A stretch of DNA of 64,000 nt. Source: an uncultured Porphyromonas sp. Lineage in GTDB: Bacteria; Bacteroidota; Bacteroidia; Bacteroidales; Porphyromonadaceae. Each line of letters opens with the position of its first letter. The first letter of the stretch is position 1. Below are positions 42,081 through 50,499 of this stretch, in pieces. The stretch covers positions 186,001 to 250,000 of the forward strand of contig NZ_CALHDW010000017.1 of the NCBI RefSeq assembly GCF_938023125.1, in the 5' to 3' direction. The notes beneath the pieces are model-generated. The model had not been told where the DNA came from. It worked only from the letters and a program-made list of their open reading frames with translations, and made no database searches. The position numbers and the translations under genes were made by a program.

Positions 42081-43271
42081 TTAGTGAGGTAACACCCCAT
42101 TTTTTACAAAGACCTTATGGAGTTTGTCTATCGCAAAGTCCAGTTGCTCCTTGGTATGCGTAGCCATAAGGCTAAAGCGGATAAGGGTATCCTCGGGTGC
42201 TACGGCCGGAGAAACAACAGGATTTACGAACACGCCCTCTTCGAAAACATCGCGTGTAATGCAGAAGGTAGCTTCGTTGTTACGGATAAAGAGAGGAATA
42301 ATGGGGGTAGAAGTATTACCAATCTCGAAGCCTAGAGCGCGGAAGCGATCAAGCGCATACTTCGTAAGCTCCCAAAGATGATCCAAACGCTCGGGTTCGC
42401 TCAACATGATATCCAGAGCGGCTCCGGCGGCGGCCGTAGAGGCAGGTGTGCAGCTAGCACTAAAGATATAGCTACGAGCGTGGTGGCGAAGGTAGTTGAT
42501 CAGGATCTTATCTCCGGCAATAAAGCCGCCTAACGAGGCGAACGACTTGCTGAATGTACCCATGATAAGATCTACCTTATCGGTGAGGCCGTAGTGGTTG
42601 CACACCCCACGACCATTTTGCCCCAGTACCCCAAATCCATGTGCCTCGTCCACCATTATGGTAGCATTGTAGCGCTCGGCGAGCTTTACAATCTCGGGGA
42701 GATTACATACGTCCCCCTCCATAGAAAACACACCATCCACAACGATAAGCTTGACCTTATCGGGGGCACACTGAGCTAGGCGACGCTCGAGCGATGCCAT
42801 ATCGTTATGGCGGAATTTAAGGGACTTGGCAAAGGAGAGACGCATCCCTTCAATGATGGAAGCGTGATCCAATTCGTCCCAGATTATATAGTCTTCTCTG
42901 CCTAGGAGACAAGATACAACGCCAAGGTTTACTTGGAAGCCCGTAGAGAAGATAATGGCGTCATCTTTGCCCACAAACTGAGCCAATCGCTGCTCCAACT
43001 CGAGGTGGGAGTCGAGCGTTCCGTTTAGGAAACGACTGCCGGCACACCCCGTTCCATACTTCTCAGTAGCTGCAATGGCAGCCTCTTTGAGTTTGGGGTG
43101 GTTAGTCAGTCCCAGATAAGCATTAGAGCCAAACATGAGTACACGACGGCCATCAATAATCACCTCTGTATCTTGCTCGGACTCAATTTTTCGGAAGTAA
43201 GGGTAGATACCCTTGGCTTGTGCCTCCTGAGGGGCTGTATAGTGTGCTAATTTCTCCTGAAGTAGGTGCAT
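42081..43271 (-). CDS. spt: Serine palmitoyltransferase
   Basis: A 396-residue PLP enzyme of the alpha-oxoamine synthase family that joins serine and palmitoyl-CoA, the first step of sphingolipid synthesis, a hallmark of Bacteroidetes such as Porphyromonas. Lys242 in GTFSKSFASLGG holds PLP. His136 in DELDHASI, Asp208 and His211 in VDEAHG line the cofactor site, and the KYGTGCAGSRFLNGT segment (about 71-85) is typical. The two other members of the family (KBL, BioF) are alternatives, but the length and context fit SPT. It is 21 bp after rnc. Confidence 0.85.
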   Translation of the reverse strand: MHLLQEKLAHYTAPQEAQAKGIYPYFRKIESEQDTEVIIDGRRVLMFGSNAYLGLTNHPKLKEAAIAATEKYGTGCAGSRFLNGTLDSHLELEQRLAQFVGKDDAIIFSTGFQVNLGVVSCLLGREDYIIWDELDHASIIEGMRLSFAKSLKFRHNDMASLERRLAQCAPDKVKLIVVDGVFSMEGDVCNLPEIVKLAERYNATIMVDEAHGFGVLGQNGRGVCNHYGLTDKVDLIMGTFSKSFASLGGFIAGDKILINYLRHHARSYIFSASCTPASTAAAGAALDIMLSEPERLDHLWELTKYALDRFRALGFEIGNTSTPIIPLFIRNNEATFCITRDVFEEGVFVNPVVSPAVAPEDTLIRFSLMATHTKEQLDFAIDKLHKVFVKNGVLPH

Positions 43272-43292
43272 ATAGAGAGATTAAGTTACTTT

Positions 43293-44189
43293 CTATTTGG
43301 ATATAGGCATAGCCTCTCGGAGGGGATCCGCATTTTGCAAGCCACAAGCGCCTGCATCGGTATTAGAGAGCTCCCCCGCTTGCTTTAAACCATTATGTTG
43401 CAAAGACTTTAGGAAGTCCTCATCAGCCTCAATCGCCTCTAGGGCAAGTTTGGCAGCTCCCTGCTCCGAACCCTTTTTTGTGGAGCCTTTGCTGTGGCCC
43501 ATAGGCTGATTGTCTAAGAATACTTGTGAGACGAAATAACCGCGAGGCCCCGGTGCGTGAGCGATAAGACGGAACTCTACCGTGCACTTATTCCTGAGAC
43601 CCCACTCGATGAGTTTATTCTTGAAATTGGTCCCGAGATCGGGCTGCGTCTCACTGATTTCTCGATAAATCCCGAGCATTTTGTGATTGACAAACTGATG
43701 GGCGTAGTCGAATCCTCGATCTAAATATATGGCGCCCACAATGGCCTCGAGCGCATTCCCCGGAGCATCCTTTGCCAGGAAATTTTCATTCGAGTGCTGT
43801 ATCAATCCGTCTATGCCCATACGTTTGGCGATGGTATCCCCTATTTTGCGAGAGACAATCCTCGCCTTTTGCTCCGACAAAGCCCCCACAGGACTATCGG
43901 GATAAGAGCGATAGAGAGTCTCGGAAACCACGGCGCCAATAATGCTGTCTCCTAGGAATTCTAGACGATCGTTGTTGTCGGTATTGGTTGTTTTGCTCCG
44001 CCCAGCAGCACGCTTACCGCCATTACCAGAAGCCGTGGTAGAAGGGTCTATGAGAGCCAACCGGTAGTATTCTTTGTCGCGGATAGCAAACCCTAGGATT
44101 TGCTCCAGCGTCTTCCAATCCGGCTCAAGCCTCTTTTTCTTCTTCGTCAGTGGAGGAAGGATTCGTGAGAGGAGGGCTGAAAAAAGCAT
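43293..44189 (-). CDS. rnc: Ribonuclease III
   Basis: A 298-residue double-strand-specific endoribonuclease. From the ATG at 44189 the catalytic domain (about 30-190) holds the signature RLEFLGDSIIG and, further on, NALEAIVGAIYLDRGFDYA with the metal-binding acidic residues. The double-strand RNA-binding domain (about 195-265, NFKNKLIEWGLRNKCTVEFRLI ... GAAKLALEAIE) follows and a 30-residue tail ends the protein. Two oddities: an insert rich in Ser, Gly and Thr before the signature (about 50-70), and LALIDPS where most relatives have LALTHRS. It lies in the fabF-rnc-spt group. Confidence 0.93.
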   Translation of the reverse strand: MLFSALLSRILPPLTKKKKRLEPDWKTLEQILGFAIRDKEYYRLALIDPSTTASGNGGKRAAGRSKTTNTDNNDRLEFLGDSIIGAVVSETLYRSYPDSPVGALSEQKARIVSRKIGDTIAKRMGIDGLIQHSNENFLAKDAPGNALEAIVGAIYLDRGFDYAHQFVNHKMLGIYREISETQPDLGTNFKNKLIEWGLRNKCTVEFRLIAHAPGPRGYFVSQVFLDNQPMGHSKGSTKKGSEQGAAKLALEAIEADEDFLKSLQHNGLKQAGELSNTDAGACGLQNADPLREAMPISK

Positions 44190-44287
44190 GTGTAGACAGT
44201 GAAAATCGGCTACGTATTCCTTGTTAGGAGGTTGATGTAGAGAGTGTGGTTGATGCTGAGAAAAGTAGATGGGAATACCACAAAACA

Positions 44288-44351
44288 AGAGGGATACCCT
44301 AAGGGACTTGAGCCACTAACTAAGATGGTCAAAGCCTCCGAGTATCCCTCT
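44288..44351 (-). terminator. Long hairpin between fabF and rnc
   Basis: AGAGGGATAC (44288-44297) and GTATCCCTCT (44342-44351) form a perfect 10-bp stem around a 44-base region that can pair further. The minus strand continues with TGTTTTGTGG. It may end part of the fabF transcripts before rnc, or be an RNA structure such as an RNase III site, as rnc mRNAs often carry. Confidence 0.55.
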
Positions 44352-44404
44352 CTCTAATGTGATATTACGACATTGTGCGCTTCTTTTTAGTAAGAAATCG
44401 GAAG

Positions 44405-45661
44405 TTATTTACCAGCGTATTTCTTGAAAAGAACGCAAGCATTGTGACCACCAAAGCCAAATGTATTAGACATGGCAGCACGCACGGTGCGGTGGCAAGG
44501 CTTGTCGAATGTATAGTTGAGCGCAGGGAATTCCGGGTCCTCGTCGTCCGGCTGATGGTTGATCGTGGGAGGAATAACATCCTCGCAAACCGACTTCACA
44601 GCAACAAGGGCTTCGAGAGCTCCCGTGGCTCCTAAGAGGTGGCCGGTCATCGACTTTGTAGAGCTGATGTTGAGCTTTTTAGCTTCATCACCAAACACAG
44701 CCGTGATGGCCTTCACTTCGCTAATATCTCCTACGGGCGTGCTCGTTCCGTGCACGTTGATGTAATCTACATCACCGGGCTTGAGGTTGGCATCCTCTAG
44801 CGTGCGCTGCATCACGAGCTTTGCGCCAAGCCCCTCGGGGTGGCTCGCTGTGAGGTGATGCGCATCGGCAGAGAGTCCAAAACCGCCAAACTCTGCATAG
44901 ATCTTAGCTCCACGAGCCAAAGCATGCTCTAGCTCTTCGAGGATCAAGATACTACTCCCCTCCCCTAGTACAAAGCCATCGCGGCTCTTACTAAAGGGAC
45001 GGCTCGCTGTCTCAGGGCTATCGTTGCGCGTAGAGAGGGCATTCATAGCGTTGAATCCACCAATACCGGCAACAGTAACAGCCGCTTCACTACCCCCGGC
45101 TACCATTACATCTGCCTTACCAAGACGAATCATGATAGCGGCATCGATGATAGCATTGGTAGACGAGGCACAAGCCGAAGCTACCGAGTAGTTGGGGCCA
45201 TTAAAGCCGTATTGAATAGAAACAAGCCCCGCAGCAATATCCGAGATCATCTTGGGGATGAAAAACGGATTGAAGCGCGGTCCCTTCTCAGGGCTATAGT
45301 CCATCACCTCCTGCTCAAAGGTCTCGAGACCTCCGATACCGGCTGAGATGATTACCCCTACACGCTCAAGATCTGTCTTCTCGAGGTCGAGACCAGAATC
45401 TTCGAGAGCCTCTTTGGCAGCAACCAAAGCGAACTGTGTGTAGCGGTCGTAGCGGCGAGCTTCTTTGCGATCGAAGTGATCGTTGGGATTAAATCCCTTC
45501 ACTTCGCAGGCAAACTGCGTCTTAAACTGAGACGCATCGAAGAGGGTGATAGGACCGGCACCGCTCTTCCCCTGGAGGAGACTTTCCCACGTCTCAGACA
45601 CACTATTACCCACAGGGGTAAGTGCTCCAAGACCCGTGACAACAACTCTCTTAAACTCCAT
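44405..45661 (-). CDS. fabF: 3-oxoacyl-[acyl-carrier-protein] synthase II
   Basis: A 418-residue condensing enzyme that extends acyl chains on ACP in fatty acid synthesis. The Cys-His-His triad is visible: Cys164 in SVASACASSTNAI, His304 in VHGTSTPVGD and His341 in SMTGHLLGATG, with Lys336. It is read after acpP, with a 7-bp gap, the usual order in Bacteroidetes. The chain made here feeds phospholipid, lipid A and sphingolipid synthesis, the last through spt downstream. Confidence 0.97.
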   Translation of the reverse strand: MEFKRVVVTGLGALTPVGNSVSETWESLLQGKSGAGPITLFDASQFKTQFACEVKGFNPNDHFDRKEARRYDRYTQFALVAAKEALEDSGLDLEKTDLERVGVIISAGIGGLETFEQEVMDYSPEKGPRFNPFFIPKMISDIAAGLVSIQYGFNGPNYSVASACASSTNAIIDAAIMIRLGKADVMVAGGSEAAVTVAGIGGFNAMNALSTRNDSPETASRPFSKSRDGFVLGEGSSILILEELEHALARGAKIYAEFGGFGLSADAHHLTASHPEGLGAKLVMQRTLEDANLKPGDVDYINVHGTSTPVGDISEVKAITAVFGDEAKKLNISSTKSMTGHLLGATGALEALVAVKSVCEDVIPPTINHQPDDEDPEFPALNYTFDKPCHRTVRAAMSNTFGFGGHNACVLFKKYAGK

Positions 45662-45668
45662 GGCGAGA

Positions 45669-45905
45669 TTATGCCTTGTGACTTTCGATGTAGTTGATAG
45701 CGTCGCCTACAGTCTTGATAGTCTGAGCTTCTTCGTCGGGGATCGTCATATCGAATTCCTTTTCGAAGCCCATCATGAGTTCTACAGTATCGAGAGAGTC
45801 TGCACCAAGGTCGTTGGCGAAACTTGCCTCACGGGTTACTTCACTAGCATCTACACCAAGTTTGTCTACGATGAGTTCGATTACTTTTGCTTCAATTTCG
45901 TTCAT
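45669..45905 (-). CDS. acpP: Acyl carrier protein
   Basis: A 78-residue acidic protein whose Ser37 in GADSLDTVEL is the site for the 4'-phosphopantetheine arm. Four helices (about 3-15, 36-51, 56-61, 65-75) match the family. It carries the growing acyl chain for FabF and is first in the acpP-fabF operon. Its promoter faces the purN promoter (45969-45987). A phosphopantetheinyl transferase gene that could load it lies 10 kb to the right. Confidence 0.97.
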   Translation of the reverse strand: MNEIEAKVIELIVDKLGVDASEVTREASFANDLGADSLDTVELMMGFEKEFDMTIPDEEAQTIKTVGDAINYIESHKA

Positions 45906-45968
45906 TGTCTTACTCTATTAGAGGGTTTATACTATTTATTTTGGGTGCAAAAATCGCGCGTTTCGCAC

Positions 45969-45987
45969 TATCTTTGCAGCAAAGATA
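45969..45987. promoter_or_regulatory. Face-to-face -7 boxes between acpP and purN
   Basis: TATCTTTG (45969-45976, plus strand) and TATCTTTG on the minus strand (45987-45980) form a perfect 8-bp palindrome around CAG. Each fits the -7 consensus, so transcription for purN and acpP would start within the other's promoter. A TTTG at 45940-45943 may be the plus-strand -33 element, but the spacing is 25 bp. No clear minus-strand -33 is seen. Confidence 0.6.
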
Positions 45988-46086
45988 GGTATTACTACCT
46001 AGGAACTCGATCCTCTTTGCGAGGGCAAATATACAATGTTTCTGCACAACACAATACAGTTTGTGCGGATTTTTGACTAAAAAAGA

Positions 46087-46668
46087 ATGATACGAATAGC
46101 AATACTCGCTAGCGGTAATGGCTCGAATGCAGAAAATCTGATCCTACAACAACCCTCCGAACTGCTCCAATACCCCCTAATTATTACGGACAATGCACAG
46201 GCCGGAGTGCTCCAAAGAGCCGAAAGATTGGGAGTAGCGACTCACGTTTTCAGCCGTGCCGACTTCCGCGAAGGTAGTGCCGTATTGCAACTATTGCAAG
46301 ATGAGAAAATTGATGCCATTGTGCTGGCAGGTTTCCTCTCTCGCATACCCCAAAATATTGTAGAGCACTATCCCTCTCGCATTATCAACATACACCCGGC
46401 CCTTTTGCCTCGCTTTGGGGGAAAAGGAATGTATGGGCACTTCGTGCACGAGGCCGTACTGGCAGCAGGAGAAGTGGTCTCGGGCATTACTATTCATTAC
46501 GTGGATGCTGAATACGACCATGGGAGTACGCTATGCCAAGCGACCTGCCCCGTCTATCCCTCGGTAGATACCCCCGACTCGCTGGCCGAGCGCATTCATC
46601 ACCTCGAGCACCTATACTACCCCGTAGCGGTACGCCAGATGGTACAACGGATGAAAGAAGAGATATGA
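46087..46668 (+). CDS. purN: Phosphoribosylglycinamide formyltransferase
   Basis: A 193-residue folate-dependent enzyme that adds the second formyl group in purine synthesis (GAR to FGAR, using 10-formyl-THF). It shows ILASGNGSNAENLI (nucleotide site), VLAGFLSRIP, the active-site NIHPALLPRFGGKGMYGHFVHEAVLAAG and the Asp in GITIHYVDAEYDHG. The next gene begins in an ATGA overlap with its stop. Confidence 0.96.
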   Translation: MIRIAILASGNGSNAENLILQQPSELLQYPLIITDNAQAGVLQRAERLGVATHVFSRADFREGSAVLQLLQDEKIDAIVLAGFLSRIPQNIVEHYPSRIINIHPALLPRFGGKGMYGHFVHEAVLAAGEVVSGITIHYVDAEYDHGSTLCQATCPVYPSVDTPDSLAERIHHLEHLYYPVAVRQMVQRMKEEI

Positions 46669-47318
46669 CCAAGAAAGAGCGTTTTGAGGGGATATTGGCG
46701 TGGTTCGGAGAGAATATGCCTGTGGCGGAGACAGAGCTACACTACCGGTCGCCTTACGAACTGCTGGTAGCTGTAATGCTCTCTGCACAGTGCACCGATA
46801 AGCGAGTGAATATGGTTACTCCCGCTCTCTTCGCCGCCCTGCCCACCGTAGAGGCGATGGCGCAAGCGAGCCAAGAGGAGATACTCGCTCTTATCAAAAG
46901 CATCAGCTACCCCAATAGCAAAGCGGAGCACCTAAGCAAAATGGCTCAAAGAGTAGTGCAAACATTCGGCGGCTCCATCCCGGCCACTCGTGAGGAGCTA
47001 ATGACCCTCCCCGGGGTAGGACGCAAAACCGCCAACGTGATCCTTGCCGTTCTTTACGACCAACCCACGATGGCCGTTGACACCCATGTGTTCAGGGTCT
47101 CGGAGCGCATTGGTCTAACCACCCGTGCCAAAACGCCCCTCGATACGGAGCTAACCCTCGTGCGTTATATCCCCGCCGAGCTCATCCCCAAGGCGCACCA
47201 TTGGCTCATCTTACACGGGCGCTATGTCTGTTTAGCCCGCTCGCCAAAATGCACTTCTTGCGGCATTGCCCCTTGGTGCCGCTATGCACAGAAAAACAAA
47301 CTCACCACAAACCCATAA
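46665..47318 (+). CDS. nth: Endonuclease III
   Basis: A 217-residue DNA glycosylase/AP lyase for oxidised pyrimidines in base-excision repair. It has the helix-hairpin-helix LPGVGRKTANVIL with the catalytic Lys, VDTHVFRV with the catalytic Asp, and the C-terminal iron-sulfur cluster loop with four Cys spaced 6-2-5 (CLARSPKCTSCGIAPWC). The ATG at 46665 is fixed by the ATGA overlap with purN; longer readings upstream are shadows of purN. Confidence 0.96.
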   Translation: MTKKERFEGILAWFGENMPVAETELHYRSPYELLVAVMLSAQCTDKRVNMVTPALFAALPTVEAMAQASQEEILALIKSISYPNSKAEHLSKMAQRVVQTFGGSIPATREELMTLPGVGRKTANVILAVLYDQPTMAVDTHVFRVSERIGLTTRAKTPLDTELTLVRYIPAELIPKAHHWLILHGRYVCLARSPKCTSCGIAPWCRYAQKNKLTTNP

Positions 47319-47328
47319 AACTCCCTAC

Positions 47329-48273
47329 ATGAAGCGACTCAAACTCCTCTCCGGCAGTATCTCTCTCGCCCTTCTCTCCCTTGCCCTCCTCTTTGGTTGT
47401 GGCAAAAAAAACTCGAAGGGAAATGATGGGAATCCCGACCGGCAAGAGTTCGCCCTCGGGGTAATGGCTTCGGTCGATTACCTACCCTTTGCGGTGGCGC
47501 TAGACAAAGGCATATACGACTCTCTGGGGCTCGACCTCCGGCTTGAGCACTTTTTCTCTCCCGTAGAGCGCGATGCAGCGCTACAAGGCGGGGTACTAGA
47601 CGGCGCCGTTACAGACTATACCTCGGCCGCTCTCCTCAATGCCGCCCAACTGCCCATTGTGCTGGACATGAAATGCGACGGAGCCTTCCGCCTCATCATT
47701 GGGCAGGGCAAGTCGATCGCCACCCTGCAAGATCTCAAAGGCAAGAAGCTGGCACTTAGCAGCAACACGGTGATTGAATACACAACCGACATGCTGCTGG
47801 CTCAGGCTGGGATTGCACCAGAAGAGGTGGAGAAAGTAGAGATCGTAAAAATCCCCCTCCGCCTAGAGATGCTCCGCAATGGAGAGGTAGACGCAGCCGT
47901 TTTGCCCGAGCCTTTTGCCACCATGGCGCTAGAGAGCGGGCTCACCTCCCTTATTTCTACAAAAGAATTGGGCATTAACCTTACGGGAATTGCCCTCACA
48001 CGCGAGGCTAGCGAACGCAAGGAGGCAGTAAACTTGCTGCATCAAGGATACAACCTAGGGGTACAATACATGCAACAACACCCTAGAGAAGAGTGGGTAA
48101 AGGTACTCATCAGCGAGCTTGGCATCTCCGAGACGGCAGCGCTAGCCATGGAGCTACCCGACTTCACTCCCGTAGCGACCCCCACCCCTCAAGAGCTAGA
48201 GGAGATGAACCGATGGCTCAAGAGTAAAAAACTTGTGGACGAGGGCTACTCCACCCAACAGCTCCTTCCATAA
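47329..48273 (+). CDS. ABC importer substrate-binding lipoprotein
   Basis: A 314-residue periplasmic binding protein of the SsuA/TauA/ThiY (NMT1-like) type. A lipoprotein signal ends at LALLFG before Cys; the ligand lobes start FALGVMASVDYLPFAVALDKGIYDSLGLDLRLEHF, and the family motif AAVLPEPFATMAL comes near the hinge. Family members bind nitrate, sulfonates, taurine, riboflavin or thiamine precursors; the substrate cannot be decided. The ATPase and permease genes follow at once, forming a complete importer. The ATG at 47329 gives the signal peptide; it lies 10 bp after nth. Confidence 0.85.
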   Translation: MKRLKLLSGSISLALLSLALLFGCGKKNSKGNDGNPDRQEFALGVMASVDYLPFAVALDKGIYDSLGLDLRLEHFFSPVERDAALQGGVLDGAVTDYTSAALLNAAQLPIVLDMKCDGAFRLIIGQGKSIATLQDLKGKKLALSSNTVIEYTTDMLLAQAGIAPEEVEKVEIVKIPLRLEMLRNGEVDAAVLPEPFATMALESGLTSLISTKELGINLTGIALTREASERKEAVNLLHQGYNLGVQYMQQHPREEWVKVLISELGISETAALAMELPDFTPVATPTPQELEEMNRWLKSKKLVDEGYSTQQLLP

Positions 48274-48293
48274 TCCCCAATCCCCATCCCTGT

Positions 48294-48995
48294 ATGGAGG
48301 CTCTCACTGCCCGGCACCTCTCCCTCTCCTACGGACATGGTGCCAACAATGCCTTGGCTGTAGAGGATATAAACCTCAGCATCCCTCGGGGGGAGATCTG
48401 TGCTTTGGCAGGATCTTCGGGGAGCGGTAAGTCTTCTCTGATGCGTATTTTCGCAGGACTAATGCCCCCAACCCAAGGAGTTGTACAGATTTTTGGAGAG
48501 GTCCCCAACCCCAAGCGCCATCGTTTGGCATTTGTTCCTCAGAACTATGGCCTCCTAGCTTGGAAGCGAGTGCGGGAGAATATCCTACTACCGGCGCACC
48601 TTGGGCACGACATTGTAGACCCCGACTTTTTCGAGGAAATTGTGCACGTGCTGGGGCTAAACACCCTCCTAAGGCGTTACCCTCAGACCCTTAGTGGAGG
48701 AGAGCGACAGAGGGTTGCCTTGGCAAGAGCCTTTGTAATGAAGCCCGATCTTCTGCTCCTCGATGAGCCCTTCTCCGCCCTCGACATGGCAACGGCAGAG
48801 CGCAGCTATGCTCTATTTCTCAGTCTGCTCGCGGAGTTCCCTACTACTTGCCTCTTTGTAACACATAACCCCAGAGAGGCAGCACTGCTGGCCCATCACG
48901 TTCTACTCATAGGGGGGAAGCCGGGAAAAATCATTGCCGACCTACATGCCCCCACAGAGCAGGAGATCCGTACCCTATTGACCCAGTTAGCCTAA
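48294..48995 (+). CDS. ABC importer ATPase
   Basis: A 233-residue ATPase of the nitrate/sulfonate/taurine type. Walker A is GSSGSGKSS (about 39-47), the Q-loop is in FVPQNYGLLAWKRVREN, the signature LSGGERQRVALARAF lies near 133-147 and Walker B with DEPFSALD near 154-165. It powers import with the permease that begins 5 bp later. Start 20 bp after the binding protein gene. Confidence 0.92.
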   Translation: MEALTARHLSLSYGHGANNALAVEDINLSIPRGEICALAGSSGSGKSSLMRIFAGLMPPTQGVVQIFGEVPNPKRHRLAFVPQNYGLLAWKRVRENILLPAHLGHDIVDPDFFEEIVHVLGLNTLLRRYPQTLSGGERQRVALARAFVMKPDLLLLDEPFSALDMATAERSYALFLSLLAEFPTTCLFVTHNPREAALLAHHVLLIGGKPGKIIADLHAPTEQEIRTLLTQLA

Positions 48996-49000
48996 CCCTC

Positions 49001-49759
49001 ATGCCCAATCAGTCTCTTTTTGTACGCTTAGGATACATCCTCTTGGGGGCACTCTTGCTTCACCTTCTTTGGGCTACCCTTTCCCTTGTCATGCAAAAGG
49101 CACTCCTCCCCTCCCCTTGGGCTGTGTATGCCCACATGCCTACGGCTTGGCAAGAGGGTATGGCCGGGCACCTCATGGCTAGCCTTGGCCGCATTGTCGT
49201 GGGCCTAGCACTCGCCCTCCTTATGGCGCTCCTTATTGCTCTTGCGATGCACCGCTACCGGCACTTTGGCAAGGTCTTCGATGCCTTTATCTACTTTTCC
49301 TACCCCATTCCCAAGCTCGCGTTGCTTCCTATTGTCATGCTCTTGGGGGGACTTGGAGAGAGTACAAAAATTATCATGATCCTCCTAATCGTACTCTTCC
49401 AGCTCATAGTTTCTCTACGCGATGCCCTTGCTGCCATCCCCAAAGACAACTACATTGTGATGCATTCACTCGGGGCTTCGACGCCGGCCATGCTGCGCCA
49501 TCTTTTACTACCGGCTCTTGTACCTGCCCTGCTTTCGGCTCTGCGCATAGCTATAGGCACCGCTGTCTCTGTGCTCTTTGTTACGGAGACATACGGCACC
49601 TCGCGGGGTATGGGGTACTATATAGTTAATGCTTGGATGCGAGTAGACTACCTCGATATGTATGCCGGCATCGCCTTCTTGGGAGCTACGGGCTTCCTAC
49701 TTTTTGTGCTTACCGACTGCGCGGAGTATCTCTTAGCCCCTTGGCGACGCGCTCAGTAG
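49001..49759 (+). CDS. ABC importer permease
   Basis: A 252-residue inner-membrane protein with about six helices. It contains the ABC permease EAA-type loop, seen as DNYIVMHSLGASTPAMLRHLLLPALVPALLSALRIAIG (about 147-184), which couples to the ATPase. The sequence is of the BinpD/SsuC/TauC kind. It is the last gene of the importer operon and converges with the marR gene, with 8 bp between. Confidence 0.9.
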   Translation: MPNQSLFVRLGYILLGALLLHLLWATLSLVMQKALLPSPWAVYAHMPTAWQEGMAGHLMASLGRIVVGLALALLMALLIALAMHRYRHFGKVFDAFIYFSYPIPKLALLPIVMLLGGLGESTKIIMILLIVLFQLIVSLRDALAAIPKDNYIVMHSLGASTPAMLRHLLLPALVPALLSALRIAIGTAVSVLFVTETYGTSRGMGYYIVNAWMRVDYLDMYAGIAFLGATGFLLFVLTDCAEYLLAPWRRAQ

Positions 49760-49767
49760 AAGTAGCC

Positions 49768-50469
49768 TTACCCTTCTATTCCGGGAGAAGTCTCCCCTGC
49801 CACCTTCTCATTGACTCGGCGGTAAAGTTCCTCGATATTCTCATCTCGATGCTCCAAAAAGAACACCTGATTACGATCCGCAAGCCTCTGATGCAGCTGA
49901 TGGAGTACAATCTTCTGCGGCAGGGAGATCGCCGAGAAGAATACCGTAACAATCTTTTTGAGCTCGGGGAATAACCTCATCACCTCACCACGCCCCTTAT
50001 CCGTGATGGAGACGTAGAAACTTCTATGGTCCTCCTCATTTACATGCTGCTCTATAAGGCCGCTCCGCAAGAGACGGTTGATCACCTCCGTACCGCTTGT
50101 TTTTTCCATCACATTGAGGTTGTTTAGCTCGGTCTTGGTCATCATGGGTATCCTCAGAAGGCACACCAAATAGGTATAATCCTCCATCGTAATAACCGAC
50201 TTATTGGAGCGTAAGGCCTTCCTAAAATAGCCTCGCATATAGCGGTATAGGTGACTAATCTCACGAGCCATGGCCGCCTCGAGGAGCACCTCATCTTGCT
50301 CAGTCCGGGGGAATTCTTGTCCCTCAGGAAGGTTATCGGCTCGGTAGCGTACTCGCTCACTTAGGAAGGCAGCAAAGGAGGCGAGATCGGTCTCTTCTCC
50401 TTCGGGACAGATGGCTCCGTACGCCTCTAGCTCGGGCAAAAGTTGCGCTATCAATTGGTATGAGTTCAT
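49768..50469 (-). CDS. MarR-family transcription regulator
   Basis: A 233-residue regulator with a winged helix-turn-helix (about 110-175; MTKTELNNLNVMEKTSGTEVINRLLRSGLIEQHVNEEDHRSFYVSITDKGRG). The Asp/Arg wing EEDHRSFYV is characteristic. An N-terminal extension of about 60 residues is longer than in most MarR proteins and may dimerise. It follows the M48 protease and rarA, but its targets are unknown. Confidence 0.82.
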   Translation of the reverse strand: MNSYQLIAQLLPELEAYGAICPEGEETDLASFAAFLSERVRYRADNLPEGQEFPRTEQDEVLLEAAMAREISHLYRYMRGYFRKALRSNKSVITMEDYTYLVCLLRIPMMTKTELNNLNVMEKTSGTEVINRLLRSGLIEQHVNEEDHRSFYVSITDKGRGEVMRLFPELKKIVTVFFSAISLPQKIVLHQLHQRLADRNQVFFLEHRDENIEELYRRVNEKVAGETSPGIEG

Positions 50470-50499
50470 GAGAGATCAGGGGGATAAAAGGGCGAAAAT

